This document shows, one piece after another, positions 1-7,501 of a DNA stretch of 10,738 nt. Within the stretch, counting starts at the first letter, position 1, and every line of letters starts with the position of its first letter. The stretch is from Pseudomonadota bacterium. GTDB taxonomy: Bacteria; Desulfobacterota; WTBG01; JAGOGO01. The position numbers were made by a program, and so were the translations under genes. The stretch covers positions 1-10,738 of the forward strand of contig JAGHDE010000184.1 in assembly GCA_021160085.1 (NCBI GenBank). The letters run 5' to 3'. The notes beneath the pieces were generated by a model that ran no database searches, was not told the DNA's origin, and saw only the letters and a list, made by a program, of their open reading frames with translations.

Positions 1-1368
1 ATAAATTGGTTCTCTATGTGCTTGTGCGCTCCTTACTGTTTCAGGGTTCATTTCAATAATTGCATAGGGAATCCCTGCCATCCTGGCAACCAGCGACACA
101 TTTCTACCGTTCACTCCGAAACCGATGATAATAAGGTGCTGTTTTTTCTTCTTAACCTCTATCTCCGCAACAGGCCAAAACCCCGTTATTAACCTTTTTG
201 GCAATGGCGGTTTCAAGATAATATCTGCTAAGCGGGGAGCTAAATTTATAACGAAAGGTGTCGCCGCCATGCTGAGAACAGAGAAAGCTAAGAATATTTG
301 ATAAACATTGCTGTCAAGCAAACCATATTCAATACCTGTTTTGGACAAAATAAAAGAAAATTCGCCAACCTGACCAAGTGCAAGACCAACCAAAATGGCA
401 GTGCGAAAAGGAAATCCCAATAAAACCGTTGCAGAACAGGCAATAATTGATTTTAAAATCAAAACTCCTAAAGCAATCAGCGCAACAATTCCCGGCTGCT
501 GAAAAAGGAACCCTACATCCAGCAACATGCCAATGGAAACAAAAAAGAAGCTTGTGAAGACATCACGAAAGGGTAAAATATTCCCCAGGGCCTGGTGACT
601 GTATTCTGAGTCAGAAATAATCAGTCCGGCTAAAAACGCGCCCAAGGCAAGGGAAAGCCCCGCACTGGAAGTCAGCCAAGCAACTGAAAGGCATATTACA
701 ACTATGCTTAATAAGAAAAGCTCCCGATTTCGGGTCCGGGTAATTTGATACAATACCTTTGGCACAATCCATTTAGCACCAACAACCACCAACCCGATGA
801 CAATGATTACCTTGGCCAAAAGAATGAGAAAAAATTCGCCTGTATTCCCTTTTATTCCAACCAGTATTGGCGTAAACAATATCATTGGAACAATAATGAT
901 ATCTTGGAAGATCAAGATACCAAGAGTTGTCCGTCCTTGGGGACTTTCAACTTCAGCTCTTTCCTGGATTAGCTTGAGCACAATCGCCGTGCTGGAAAGA
1001 GATATAAGAAATCCCATAAAGATCGATTCACCAATTGATTGATCCAGTTGCCAAACAATAATAAAAACGATCAAAATGGTCAGCAACACCTGAATCGATC
1101 CCCCCACCAGAACTGATTTCTTGATTTGCAACAGCCGGTTAAGTGAAAACTCGATTCCGATTGTAAAAAGCAATAACACAACCCCTACTTCAGCTAAAAC
1201 TTCGACTTCATGAGCTGCCTTTATCAATCCAAATCCGTGAGGCCCGGCTAATATCCCGGTAAGAAGAAATCCTACGATCGCGGGAACGCGAAGCTGATGG
1301 CATATAAGTAGCACAGCAACAGACAGCCCAAATATGATTATAATGTCATTTAACAGTGGTATTTCCAT
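1..1368 (-). CDS. Kef-type monovalent cation:proton antiporter (CPA2) with RCK/TrkA-N domain, 3' end cut by the window
   Basis: Inner-membrane antiporter or glutathione-gated-type K+ efflux protein of the CPA2 family; 456 codons are visible from ATG at 1368 and the frame is open at position 1. Residues 1-385 are a hydrophobic multi-span exchanger domain. Recognisable pieces are GFLLTGILAGPHGFG (33-47), FQDIIIVPM (154-162, with the family's membrane Asp at 156), ALGAFLAGLIISDSEYSHQ (241-259) and GLALGQVGEFSFIL (328-341). After a Lys-rich linker (KKKK, 406-409) comes HLIIIGFGVNGRN (411-423), a GxGxxG Rossmann motif, with an acidic residue at E439 ending the second strand, typical of NAD(H)-binding RCK domains. 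The rest of RCK, and any RCK-C domain, lies outside the window. The start is preceded by a weak AGAGA Shine-Dalgarno. It resembles KefB/YbaL-like proteins; the transported ion is inferred, not shown. Confidence 0.93.
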   Translation of the reverse strand, partial: MEIPLLNDIIIIFGLSVAVLLICHQLRVPAIVGFLLTGILAGPHGFGLIKAAHEVEVLAEVGVVLLLFTIGIEFSLNRLLQIKKSVLVGGSIQVLLTILIVFIIVWQLDQSIGESIFMGFLISLSSTAIVLKLIQERAEVESPQGRTTLGILIFQDIIIVPMILFTPILVGIKGNTGEFFLILLAKVIIVIGLVVVGAKWIVPKVLYQITRTRNRELFLLSIVVICLSVAWLTSSAGLSLALGAFLAGLIISDSEYSHQALGNILPFRDVFTSFFFVSIGMLLDVGFLFQQPGIVALIALGVLILKSIIACSATVLLGFPFRTAILVGLALGQVGEFSFILSKTGIEYGLLDSNVYQIFLAFSVLSMAATPFVINLAPRLADIILKPPLPKRLITGFWPVAEIEVKKKKQHLIIIGFGVNGRNVSLVARMAGIPYAIIEMNPETVRSAQAHREPIY

Positions 1369-1382
1369 ATTCTAATCTCTTG

Positions 1383-1420
1383 CTCAATTTGAGAACCCGG
1401 TTCTTAAAAGCTCTCAATTT
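1383..1420. repeat. Operator-like palindrome flanked by direct repeats upstream of the antiporter gene
   Basis: A perfect 13-bp palindrome, AGAACCCGGTTCT (1392-1404, 6-1-6), lies 24-36 bp before the antiporter ATG. It is bracketed by two exact copies of CTCAATTT (1383-1390 and 1413-1420) spaced 30 bp apart. TTGAGA (1389-1394) can also pair with TCTCAA (1412-1417), making a larger alternative stem around it. The arrangement could be a repressor operator or an RNA stem-loop just upstream of the ribosome binding site. No binding factor is recognisable. Confidence 0.4.
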
Positions 1421-1543
1421 CATAAGAAGAAGGCATCCCCTATTACCACTTTCAAGAAAAAGGTGAGGAAGCCGGTTTGCTTCAAAGCAAAAAACTGCCT
1501 TTTTTCTGCAAGCAACGACTTAAGTTGTTAATCGTAGATATAT

Positions 1544-1572
1544 ATTAGAGAAAAAGAAAGCTAATTTTTCAA
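1544..1572 (-). promoter_or_regulatory. Possible sigma70-type promoter for the antiporter gene
   Basis: Reading the minus strand, TTGAAA (1572-1567) and TCTAAT (1549-1544) are separated by 17 bp, each matching the sigma70 consensus at five of six positions. The -35 begins just after the dctM stop codon, so the antiporter would have its own transcript with a leader of roughly 165 nt. In such AT-rich sequence chance matches are common. No convincing intrinsic terminator separates dctM from this gene, so read-through from the TRAP operon is equally possible. Confidence 0.35.
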
Positions 1573-1573
1573 C

Positions 1574-2866
1574 CTATTTCATTAAACTGGGAAGAAAAAG
1601 AGCAATTTGAGGAAAAGGTATCAAAAGAAGCGTTCCTATAATCAATGCAATAAGGAGCGGTATAACACCCTTGAAGATAACGTGAAGCGGCACATCCCTC
1701 GCCACACCGCTGACCACATAGACATTGATTCCCACTGGTGGAGTTATTACGCCGATCTGCGTTACCAGAACAATGATGACTCCAAACCAGAGAGGATCGT
1801 ACCCAAGTTGAAAAACTACCGGATAAAATATAGGGACCGTCAGCATAATCAACGCTAACGAATCAATAAAGCAACCTCCCAGTAAGTATACCAAAATGAT
1901 AAAAAACATGATGGCGTAAGAAGGCAATTGTAATCCTGATATCCAGTTTGCAATATCGAAAGGGATTCTGCTTATGGCCAAAAAATGTCCGAAAACTGTA
2001 GCCCCGGCAACAATAACGAGGATCATACAGGAAATTCGCGTTGTTTCAAACAGTGCTTTCATAAAACCCTGCCAAGTTAAGTTGCGTCTGATAATGGCAA
2101 GCATTAACGTGCCCAAGGCACCAACAGCTCCGGCTTCGGTAGGAGTAAAGAAACCTACAAAAAGTCCTCCCATAACCAAAAAGAACAAAAGCAATGTTTC
2201 TACCAGTCCGGAAAGCGAAGATAGTTTCTCCTTAAAGGTGACCCTCGGCGCCAGATCTGGCTTTATGTGTACCCATAAAACAATGGCCAAAATGAATAAC
2301 AGGCTGAGCATTAAACCCGGTAAAAGTCCAGCTATAAAGAGTTTGCCGATAGACTGTTCGGTCATGATGCCATATACGATAAAAATAACGCTGGGGGGAA
2401 TAAGAATTCCCAGGCTCCCTCCGGCAGCAACCACGCCAGTGGCCAGACCCGGTTTGTAATTGTATCGCTTCATCTCCGGAAGCGTTACCGCGGCCATTGT
2501 TGCGGCGGTAGCATTGGTGGATCCACAGATGGCAGCAAAACCGGCACAGGCCCCAATCGCGGCAATAGCCAATCCGCCGGGCAGATGACCGATAAACTTA
2601 TAGGCAGCATTAAAAAGTCTGGTGCTTATCCCGGCATGGAAAGCAAGCTGTCCCATAAAAACAAACATAGGGATAACGGTGAGATTGTAAGATCCAAAAA
2701 CGGAAAAGATATCTTTGACAACGAGATTCTGTGATGCATCAAAAGAAACTAAACAGGCGAAGCCGAGAAAACCGATGATGGCCATGAGAAAGCCCACCGG
2801 CATTCTGGAAAATATAAGCGGAAAAAGGGCAGCAATACCAATAAGACCTGCAACAGTGGGGCTCAC
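1574..2866 (-). CDS. dctM: TRAP transporter large permease subunit DctM
   Basis: The 430-residue large membrane subunit of a tripartite ATP-independent periplasmic transporter; it moves the substrate across the inner membrane, normally driven by a sodium or proton gradient. It is hydrophobic throughout, with about a dozen membrane segments. It carries the DctM-family signatures GGSLGILIPPSV (149-160), GFFTPTEAGAVGA (238-250), LLGGCFIDSLALIMLTVP (328-345) and TQIGVITPPVGINVYVV (369-385); the paired GxxxPP motifs are the usual inverted-repeat hallmark. The start is GTG at 2866, whose last two bases belong to the TGA stop of dctQ (GTGA overlap), so translation is probably coupled. Length is typical for the family and it appears intact. 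The substrate is unknown: family members carry C4-dicarboxylates, other organic acids, sialic acids and more. Confidence 0.96.
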   Translation of the reverse strand: MSPTVAGLIGIAALFPLIFSRMPVGFLMAIIGFLGFACLVSFDASQNLVVKDIFSVFGSYNLTVIPMFVFMGQLAFHAGISTRLFNAAYKFIGHLPGGLAIAAIGACAGFAAICGSTNATAATMAAVTLPEMKRYNYKPGLATGVVAAGGSLGILIPPSVIFIVYGIMTEQSIGKLFIAGLLPGLMLSLLFILAIVLWVHIKPDLAPRVTFKEKLSSLSGLVETLLLFFLVMGGLFVGFFTPTEAGAVGALGTLMLAIIRRNLTWQGFMKALFETTRISCMILVIVAGATVFGHFLAISRIPFDIANWISGLQLPSYAIMFFIILVYLLGGCFIDSLALIMLTVPIFYPVVFQLGYDPLWFGVIIVLVTQIGVITPPVGINVYVVSGVARDVPLHVIFKGVIPLLIALIIGTLLLIPFPQIALFLPSLMK

Positions 2867-3348
2867 TTTTTACCAATCCTTTTCACTGACGCAAAAAACT
2901 CCATCAATAATACCAGGCAAAGAAGTCCGGAACCAATAGATATTCCATAAACAAAAGGATAAATGGGCATTTCTACAGTGAGAGATACTTCTCCGCATTG
3001 CTTCAAATCACCGGCATAAAGGATGCTTTGCCATGTTATTAATCCAAAAAGAGCAATTCCGAATAGATAGTTGATGCTGTCAACAACGGCCTGGACCTTT
3101 GCGGAAAATCGTTGTACAAGAAATTCCACCGCAATATGTCCCTTCTCTACCGAAGTATAAGCCAGCGAAAAGGAGATAACGATGGCTCCCAGGAATCCAA
3201 CAATTTCATATGCTCCTGTAATAGGACGACGAAAAAGCCGGAGGATTACATCTGCTGATGTCAACAGCATCATAGCAACCACCGCTCCAGCGGCTATCCA
3301 GTTAAACGTATGAGTCAGGTAAAGAACGAATCTTTCGAAACGAACCAT
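2863..3348 (-). CDS. dctQ: TRAP transporter small permease subunit DctQ
   Basis: The small four-helix membrane subunit that joins DctM in the inner membrane to form the TRAP permease. From ATG 3348 it is 161 residues. Membrane segments are approximately 16-36, 48-66, 88-109 and 130-152. The family signature around the first loop is visible as D33, R37, P42, G45 and E48 in DVILRLFRRPITGAYE. Two in-frame ATGs exist: the one at 3354 directly abuts the AAGGA ribosome binding site, while 3348 sits 6 nt downstream of it, so I chose 3348 (the longer form would add only Met-Ala). It ends inside the first codon of dctM and follows dctP after a 136-nt gap with a strong hairpin. Family sequence is weakly conserved; the identification rests on topology, signature and position. 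Confidence 0.93.
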   Translation of the reverse strand: MVRFERFVLYLTHTFNWIAAGAVVAMMLLTSADVILRLFRRPITGAYEIVGFLGAIVISFSLAYTSVEKGHIAVEFLVQRFSAKVQAVVDSINYLFGIALFGLITWQSILYAGDLKQCGEVSLTVEMPIYPFVYGISIGSGLLCLVLLMEFFASVKRIGKK

Positions 3349-3354
3349 AGCCAT

Positions 3355-3359
3355 TCCTT
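3355..3359 (-). promoter_or_regulatory. Ribosome binding site deciding the dctQ start
   Basis: AAGGA on the minus strand at 3359-3355. The ATG at 3354 follows with no spacer, whereas the ATG at 3348 has a 6-nt spacer, a normal distance. This favours the second ATG as the initiator. Confidence 0.6.
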
Positions 3360-3426
3360 GGATTTATCAAAAATATTTCAGACAAAGCGAAAAGGGATTT
3401 TGGAAAACAGCCTGTAAATAAGTAAA

Positions 3427-3472
3427 CCCCCTTTCCAATTCTCAACGTGAAAAGGGGGAAACCAAGAGAATT
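3427..3472 (-). promoter_or_regulatory. dctP-dctQ intercistronic stem-loop with an overlapping alternative pairing
   Basis: On the minus strand CCCCCTTTTC (3458-3449) pairs with GGAAAGGGGG (3436-3427), giving a 10-bp stem with one G-U pair and a 12-nt loop, followed by the T-rich but interrupted TTTACTTATTT. AATTCTC (3472-3466) can instead pair with GAGAATT (3443-3437), which sits inside the loop of the first hairpin. Spacer lengths (7, 5 and 0 nt) make simultaneous pairing as a pseudoknot unlikely. Likely roles are partial termination or protection of the dctP message from 3' decay, both of which would give more binding protein than permease. Confidence 0.65.
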
Positions 3473-3484
3473 ATTTTTTATTTG

Positions 3485-4522
3485 TTATCTTTTATATGTC
3501 TTGCTGTATTTCTTTATAAGATCCTTTATTTCATTAACAGACTTCTTTCCAGGAAGGCCTTTTTCTTCGGCAACATTAATATAATCATTAATAATCGGCT
3601 TCACCGCCTCTTTCCACCGTTCCTGTTCCTTTTTAGACAGCGGAATAATTTTATTGCCCAAGCTCAGGGTATAGCTACGGCCTTCGATATCAGCTTCATC
3701 CCAGGCATTACCATGAACGTTAACCCATTCGTTGCTGACCTCGGAGATAATCTGTTGGATATCTTCGGAAAGCGAGTTCCATTTGTTGAGATTCATAACC
3801 ACAAACATAGAGGTTGTATATCCTACCTCAAAACAATCGGTGGTATGCTTAATAACTTCAGCCTGCCTCCATCCCTTGAGTGTTTCTATCGGTGTAAAGG
3901 TTCCTTCAACGACACCTTTTTGCAAAGCTTCATAGGTTGAGCCCTGTGGCATTGCTACCGGTACACCTCCCAGTGCTTCTGTAACTTTCGCGCTCAGACC
4001 GGTGGATCGTATTTTCATTCCTTTGAGATCTTCTAAGGTTCTGACCGGCTTTTTCGTGTGCAGCAAACCCGGTCCATGAGCATGAATATAGAGCACTTTC
4101 ACACCCTCAAGTTCTTGCGGTTTGACATTTTTATAAAACTCATTGACTACATGGGTCGCCACCTGACCATTAGGATAGCCAAGCGGTAAATCAACGGCCT
4201 CCATTAAAGGAAACCGGCCTCTGGTGTATGCGAAACATGACATCCCTATATCTGATATTCCTTTCTCCACCCCATCATAACACTGGTTCGCCTTGGTTAA
4301 GGTGCCTCCGGGAAAAACGGTAATTTTTACCTTTCCATTGGTGCGTTTTTCCACCTCCTGAGCCCAGGACACTCCGGCTTTGCATTGGCCGTGAGTGGGG
4401 GGGAAAAAGATGCTGTAAGTAAGGTTTGTTGTTTCTGCCTGAACAGGAGTAACAACAATCAGCATAAAGGATAGCGTTACAAGTGCCACTATTGCCATAA
4501 CCAAGAGCATAGTTCTTTTCAT
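3485..4522 (-). CDS. dctP: TRAP transporter periplasmic solute-binding protein DctP
   Basis: A 345-residue periplasmic binding protein that captures the substrate and delivers it to the DctQM permease. Residues 1-29 form a Sec signal peptide (MKRT start, hydrophobic core, likely cleavage after VQA before E30). The mature part has the DctP fold: [13 protein letters not shown] (63-75), the ISDIGM strand (89-94), [11 protein letters not shown] (104-114), and the central LKGMKIRS (166-173) whose R172 corresponds to the conserved arginine that grips the substrate carboxylate in this family. The segment that follows, from [19 protein letters not shown] (185-203), is also typical. The mature protein has several cysteines (47, 81, 96 and one further on), notable for a periplasmic protein. 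The start has a strong GGGAGG site about 8 nt upstream. It is the first gene of dctPQM. A carboxylated substrate is likely from R172; its identity is unknown. Confidence 0.96.
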   Translation of the reverse strand: MKRTMLLVMAIVALVTLSFMLIVVTPVQAETTNLTYSIFFPPTHGQCKAGVSWAQEVEKRTNGKVKITVFPGGTLTKANQCYDGVEKGISDIGMSCFAYTRGRFPLMEAVDLPLGYPNGQVATHVVNEFYKNVKPQELEGVKVLYIHAHGPGLLHTKKPVRTLEDLKGMKIRSTGLSAKVTEALGGVPVAMPQGSTYEALQKGVVEGTFTPIETLKGWRQAEVIKHTTDCFEVGYTTSMFVVMNLNKWNSLSEDIQQIISEVSNEWVNVHGNAWDEADIEGRSYTLSLGNKIIPLSKKEQERWKEAVKPIINDYINVAEEKGLPGKKSVNEIKDLIKKYSKTYKR

Positions 4523-4570
4523 TTTTTTTCCTCCCTCAATAATGATTTTATATCTGCAACATATCTCACG

Positions 4571-4613
4571 AAAAAACCGCGGGCTCCATATTTATGATTT
4601 ATAACCCACGGTT
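4571..4613 (-). terminator. Intrinsic terminator or attenuator hairpin upstream of dctP
   Basis: On the minus strand AACCGTGGG (4613-4605) pairs with CCCGCGGTT (4583-4575), a 9-bp stem with one G-U pair and a 21-nt AU-rich loop. The stem runs straight into a six-T run (4576-4571, two of these in the stem). This is a good Rho-independent terminator. It lies about 180 nt after the rplQ stop and 48 nt before the dctP ATG. It could end the ribosomal super-operon, or, because a strong promoter lies upstream of it, act as an attenuator in the dctP leader. Confidence 0.75.
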
Positions 4614-4754
4614 CTTTTATCTTGCTCTAAAACCTTATAATCTATATAGCGGAGCTTTGATCTATTATCTATGCAAACCTCCACCACCATCTGTATGTTT
4701 GATTCTTTAATATCAACGTCTTTTCCCTGTCTTCTATTTTTAAAAAAATTTTTA

Positions 4755-4784
4755 ATTATTTAATCACAAAGATTTTTTTGTCAA
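4755..4784 (-). promoter_or_regulatory. Sigma70-type promoter candidate between rplQ and dctP
   Basis: On the minus strand a perfect TTGACA (4784-4779) is followed 18 bp later by AATAAT (4760-4755), five of six matches to the -10 consensus. It begins 7 bp after the rplQ stop codon and points at dctP. The predicted transcription start is near 4748, giving a dctP leader of about 225 nt that includes the terminator hairpin. The surroundings are extremely AT-rich, so the -10 is less certain than the -35. A weaker alternative would be a promoter with TATAAA just downstream of the hairpin, but it lacks a -35. Confidence 0.55.
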
Positions 4785-4791
4785 GAAGATT

Positions 4792-5373
4792 TTATTTTTC
4801 CTCAGCCTTTTCTTTTTGCTCCGACACCGTGGAGGTCTTCTCTTTTGAAACAGCTTCAACCTCCTTCTCTGCTTTATCACTTGCAGCCACGGCGTTCTCT
4901 TTGGTTGCCTTATCTTCTTTAGAAGGTTTGGTTTCCACTATCTTTTCTTTGGTTTCAGCTACCGTTTTAGGAAGAGCTTTTTTTCTCTTTTTACCCTTTT
5001 TCTTTTTGGCTTTGGGTTCCTCCTGAACCAACTCGATTATAGACATAGGCGCCTTATCTCCTGCCCGATATCCAGTTCTGATAATTCTGGTATAACCCCC
5101 CGGCCTGTTTTCGAATTTAGGAGCGATTTCGCTGAACAACTTATGAACAATTTTCAGATTGGGAATTAATCTCAAAACCAGTCTTCGGGCATGAAGGTCC
5201 CCCCTTTTTCCCAAAGTAATAACCTTTTCTGCCAGGGGGCGCAACTCTTTCGCCTTGATTGTCGTTGTTTCTATCTTCTCCCATTCAAAAAATGAAGCAA
5301 GCATATTTCTAAACATTGCTTTACGATGGCTGCTCGTCCTACCAAGTTTTCTGCCTGCTTTCCGATGTCTCAT
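4792..5373 (-). CDS. rplQ: Large ribosomal subunit protein bL17, with long charged C-terminal tail
   Basis: Ribosomal protein L17 of the 50S subunit, near the peptide exit side. Residues 1-117 are a standard L17: [20 protein letters not shown] at the start, then [21 protein letters not shown], the [13 protein letters not shown] segment and the closing [20 protein letters not shown] region. Residues 118-193 are an added low-complexity tail: first a basic block ([12 protein letters not shown], 121-132), then an alternating Lys/Glu/Ala/Thr stretch to the stop. Bacterial L17 is usually about 115-130 residues, so the tail adds over half again. The reading frame through the tail is continuous, so it does not look like a frameshift artefact. 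It starts 6 nt after rpoA and is the last gene of the alpha operon, its usual place. Confidence 0.97.
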   Translation of the reverse strand: MRHRKAGRKLGRTSSHRKAMFRNMLASFFEWEKIETTTIKAKELRPLAEKVITLGKRGDLHARRLVLRLIPNLKIVHKLFSEIAPKFENRPGGYTRIIRTGYRAGDKAPMSIIELVQEEPKAKKKKGKKRKKALPKTVAETKEKIVETKPSKEDKATKENAVAASDKAEKEVEAVSKEKTSTVSEQKEKAEEK

Positions 5374-5379
5374 TATCTT

Positions 5380-6405
5380 TTAATCCTGATTAATTTGTTT
5401 TGTTTCCGTAGCACTACTTTGTTTATCGGGAGGAGACCAGTTTTCAACCTTCATTCCCAGTGATAAACCCATCTCTTCTAAAATTTGTTTAATTTCATTA
5501 AGTGATTTACGTCCAAAGTTTTTGGTTTTTAACATTTCCGATTCCGTTTTCTGAACCAATTCTCCTATATAACTGATCTCGGAATTTCTCAAGCAATTTG
5601 CTGCTCGAACTGAAAGTTCTAATTCATTTATGGTTTTATACAGATTCCCATCGACTTTATGTTCTTCTTTTACTACTTCTGTCTCTTGAATTTCTTCTTC
5701 TTCTTCCTCAAAATTGATAAAAACAGAAAGCTGATCCTGTAAAATTCGTGCAGCAATTGCCACGGCATCTTCCGGACAAATACTGCCGTCAGTCCACATC
5801 TCTAAAATCATTTTTTCATAGTCAGTTATCTGTCCTACGCGGGCATTACGAATGGTATAATTCACCTTTTGAACAGGAGAATAAATAGCATCTATCGGAA
5901 TGGTGCCAACAGGTAACCCCTCGATTTGGACCTTTTCAGCAGGGACATATCCTTTGCCAATTTTTACTCCCATCTCCATATTCAATTCAGCCTCTTCAGC
6001 TAAGGTAGCGATATGAAGATCGGGATTAAGTATGGTAACATTTTGATTGGCTATAATATCACCGGCTTTTAAATCAATTTCTCCTTTTGCTTTTATTTGA
6101 AGAATTTCCGGTTTATGGGTATGTGATTTTAAACGAACCTGCTTTAAGTTCAAAATAATCTCAGTAACATCCTCCCGGACTCCAGGTATTGTTGAAAACT
6201 CATGAAGAATCTTATCAATCTTAACATACGAAATAGCTGACCCTTGAAGAGACGATAATAAAATGCGACGCAGTGAATTACCAATGGTAATTCCAAATCC
6301 ACGTTCAAAAGGCTCCGCGGTAAACTTTGCGTAACGATCGGTAAGTGTCTCGTTTTCAACTTCTACTTTTTTTGGTTTTAATAATTCACGCCATGTTTTG
6401 TACAT
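5380..6405 (-). CDS. rpoA: DNA-directed RNA polymerase subunit alpha
   Basis: The 341-residue alpha subunit, whose dimer nucleates assembly of RNA polymerase and whose C-terminal domain contacts promoter UP elements and activators. The N-terminal domain spans about 1-230, with the assembly motif [18 protein letters not shown] (36-53). A very acidic linker follows (EEEEEE at 233-238, then ETEVVKEE). The C-terminal domain covers about 255-325 and contains [13 protein letters not shown] (262-274), where R267 aligns with the DNA-contacting R265 of E. coli, then [14 protein letters not shown] (293-306) and [11 protein letters not shown] (313-323). Length is slightly above the E. coli 329. The gene follows rpsD by 47 nt, with a GGAGCG site before ATG 6405, and precedes rplQ by 6 nt. 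Confidence 0.99.
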   Translation of the reverse strand: MYKTWRELLKPKKVEVENETLTDRYAKFTAEPFERGFGITIGNSLRRILLSSLQGSAISYVKIDKILHEFSTIPGVREDVTEIILNLKQVRLKSHTHKPEILQIKAKGEIDLKAGDIIANQNVTILNPDLHIATLAEEAELNMEMGVKIGKGYVPAEKVQIEGLPVGTIPIDAIYSPVQKVNYTIRNARVGQITDYEKMILEMWTDGSICPEDAVAIAARILQDQLSVFINFEEEEEEIQETEVVKEEHKVDGNLYKTINELELSVRAANCLRNSEISYIGELVQKTESEMLKTKNFGRKSLNEIKQILEEMGLSLGMKVENWSPPDKQSSATETKQINQD

Positions 6406-6452
6406 CTATTTTCGCTCCGATATACTACAGAGACTAATAATTTATTAACCCA

Positions 6453-7079
6453 TCAACGAGAATAAAGCTCGACAATAAGTTGCTCTTGGATAGGTATAGC
6501 TATATCTTTCCGTTCTGGCAATGCGATAACCTTCCCCTGATAACTATCTTTATTCAACTCTAACCATGAAGCAGCTCCTAATCGCTCAACCGCATCTATC
6601 GCTTCATTAACAGAAATCATCTTACGACTCTTTTCCCGAACTTCAATAACATCACCAGTAGTTACCAAAAATGACGGGATATTAACTCGTTTCCCGTTTA
6701 CGAGTATATGATTATGGCTAACCAATTGTCTGGCCTGTTTTCTCGAACTAGCGAATCCTAATCTGTAAACGATATTGTCAATCCGCCTTTCCAAAAAAAT
6801 CAAAAGATTTTCTCCGGTAATACCACGCTTTCGATCCGCTTCCTTGAAATATTTTCGGAACTGTTTCTCCAATATGCCATACGTACGTCTTAATTTTTGT
6901 TTTTCCCGAAGTTGATTTTTATAATCCGAAAATTTTCCTCGGCTCTGCCCATGTTCACCAGAAGGATAGCCTCTGCGTTCAAATGCACATTTATCAGAAT
7001 AGCAACGCTCTCCTTTGAGAAAAAGTTTCTGGAGTTCCCTACGACAAAGTTTACAAACCGAACCATGATATTGTGCCAA
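6453..7079 (-). CDS. rpsD: Small ribosomal subunit protein uS4 (zinc-binding form), TTG start
   Basis: Primary 16S rRNA-binding protein that nucleates 30S assembly and, in many bacteria, represses its own operon. I place the start at TTG 7079, giving 208 residues (family usually 200-210) beginning [15 protein letters not shown]. An ideal AAGGAGG site lies 8 nt upstream. An ATG at 7130 in the same frame would add 17 residues with no family counterpart and overlap the end of rpsK. Four cysteines, C9, C12, C26 and C31 (CxxC, then CxxxxC), form the zinc-binding N-terminus of the C+ type. The S4 RNA-binding domain occupies roughly 98-160, including [24 protein letters not shown] (95-118), and the C-terminal YSR ending is typical. 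It sits between rpsK and rpoA, the standard alpha-operon order. Confidence 0.98.
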   Translation of the reverse strand: MAQYHGSVCKLCRRELQKLFLKGERCYSDKCAFERRGYPSGEHGQSRGKFSDYKNQLREKQKLRRTYGILEKQFRKYFKEADRKRGITGENLLIFLERRIDNIVYRLGFASSRKQARQLVSHNHILVNGKRVNIPSFLVTTGDVIEVREKSRKMISVNEAIDAVERLGAASWLELNKDSYQGKVIALPERKDIAIPIQEQLIVELYSR

Positions 7080-7087
7080 AAAACAGA

Positions 7088-7094
7088 CCTCCTT
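7088..7094 (-). promoter_or_regulatory. Ribosome binding site deciding the rpsD start
   Basis: AAGGAGG at 7094-7088 on the minus strand, immediately after the rpsK TAG stop (7098-7096) and 8 nt before TTG 7079. This near-perfect anti-16S match explains how a TTG codon can serve as a highly used start. Confidence 0.85.
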
Positions 7095-7095
7095 C

Positions 7096-7491
7096 CTAAA
7101 CTCTTCGCCTTTTTGGGGGGCGGCACCCATTATGGGGAATAGGGGTTACATCTCTAATCAGCTTGATATTGAATCCCTTAGATTGTAAAGCTCTAAGAGC
7201 TGCTTCCCTTCCCGACCCTGTACCTTTAACATATACTTCAATATTTTTAACACCATGTTCCTGCGCCTTCCGGGCAACATCTTCTGCCGCCAATTGAGCA
7301 GCAAAAGGCGTACTTTTTCGGGAACCTTTAAACCCCTGACATCCTGCGCTTGACCAAGCTATAGTACCCCCAATGATATCCGTAATAGTAATTACGGTAT
7401 TATTAAATGTAGATTGAATATGAGCAATGCCGTCCTGAATGTTTTTACGTTCTTTTTTCTTTCTTCCCACCTTCTTTTTTGGATCTGCCAT
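7096..7491 (-). CDS. rpsK: Small ribosomal subunit protein uS11
   Basis: 30S platform protein that contacts 16S rRNA near the mRNA exit. 131 residues. After a Lys-rich N-terminus ([14 protein letters not shown], 4-17) comes the family core: [18 protein letters not shown] (21-38), [22 protein letters not shown] (45-66), the [17 protein letters not shown] stretch (86-102), and the C-terminal [18 protein letters not shown] (114-131). The Asn-Gly at 121-122 is the position known in E. coli S11 to form isoaspartate. ATG 7491 lies 10 nt after the rpsM stop, with an AAAGGA site overlapping that stop, so expression is tightly coupled to rpsM. Confidence 0.99.
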   Translation of the reverse strand: MADPKKKVGRKKKERKNIQDGIAHIQSTFNNTVITITDIIGGTIAWSSAGCQGFKGSRKSTPFAAQLAAEDVARKAQEHGVKNIEVYVKGTGSGREAALRALQSKGFNIKLIRDVTPIPHNGCRPPKRRRV

Positions 7492-7501
7492 ATAGTATCC
7501 T

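Noticed and set aside
745..1042. Two overlapping plus-strand open frames opposite the antiporter gene
   Set aside because: The minus strand carries a continuous CPA2 antiporter sequence with clear motifs across this stretch.
1476..1491. TTTGCTT/AAGCAAA hairpin as a dctM terminator
   Set aside because: The stem is AT-rich with a 2-nt loop and on the minus strand is followed by CCGGCTTCC, not a T-run; the nearby T-run precedes it.
1974..2459. 161-codon plus-strand open frame inside dctM
   Set aside because: It is antisense to a well-supported membrane permease; its Lys/Pro/Thr-rich translation has no recognisable fold and is explained by the opposite strand's codon use.
3427..3472. H-type pseudoknot formed by the two dctP-dctQ pairings
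   Set aside because: The pairings interleave correctly, but the loop that would cross the 7-bp stem has zero nucleotides, so they are more likely alternatives.
3482..3940. 152-codon plus-strand open frame opposite dctP
   Set aside because: Antisense to the conserved C-terminal half of DctP, with no ribosome binding site or recognisable family.
7080..7130. Longer S4 starting at ATG 7130
   Set aside because: It adds 17 residues not found in S4, overlaps the rpsK end and ignores the ideal ribosome binding site before TTG 7079.
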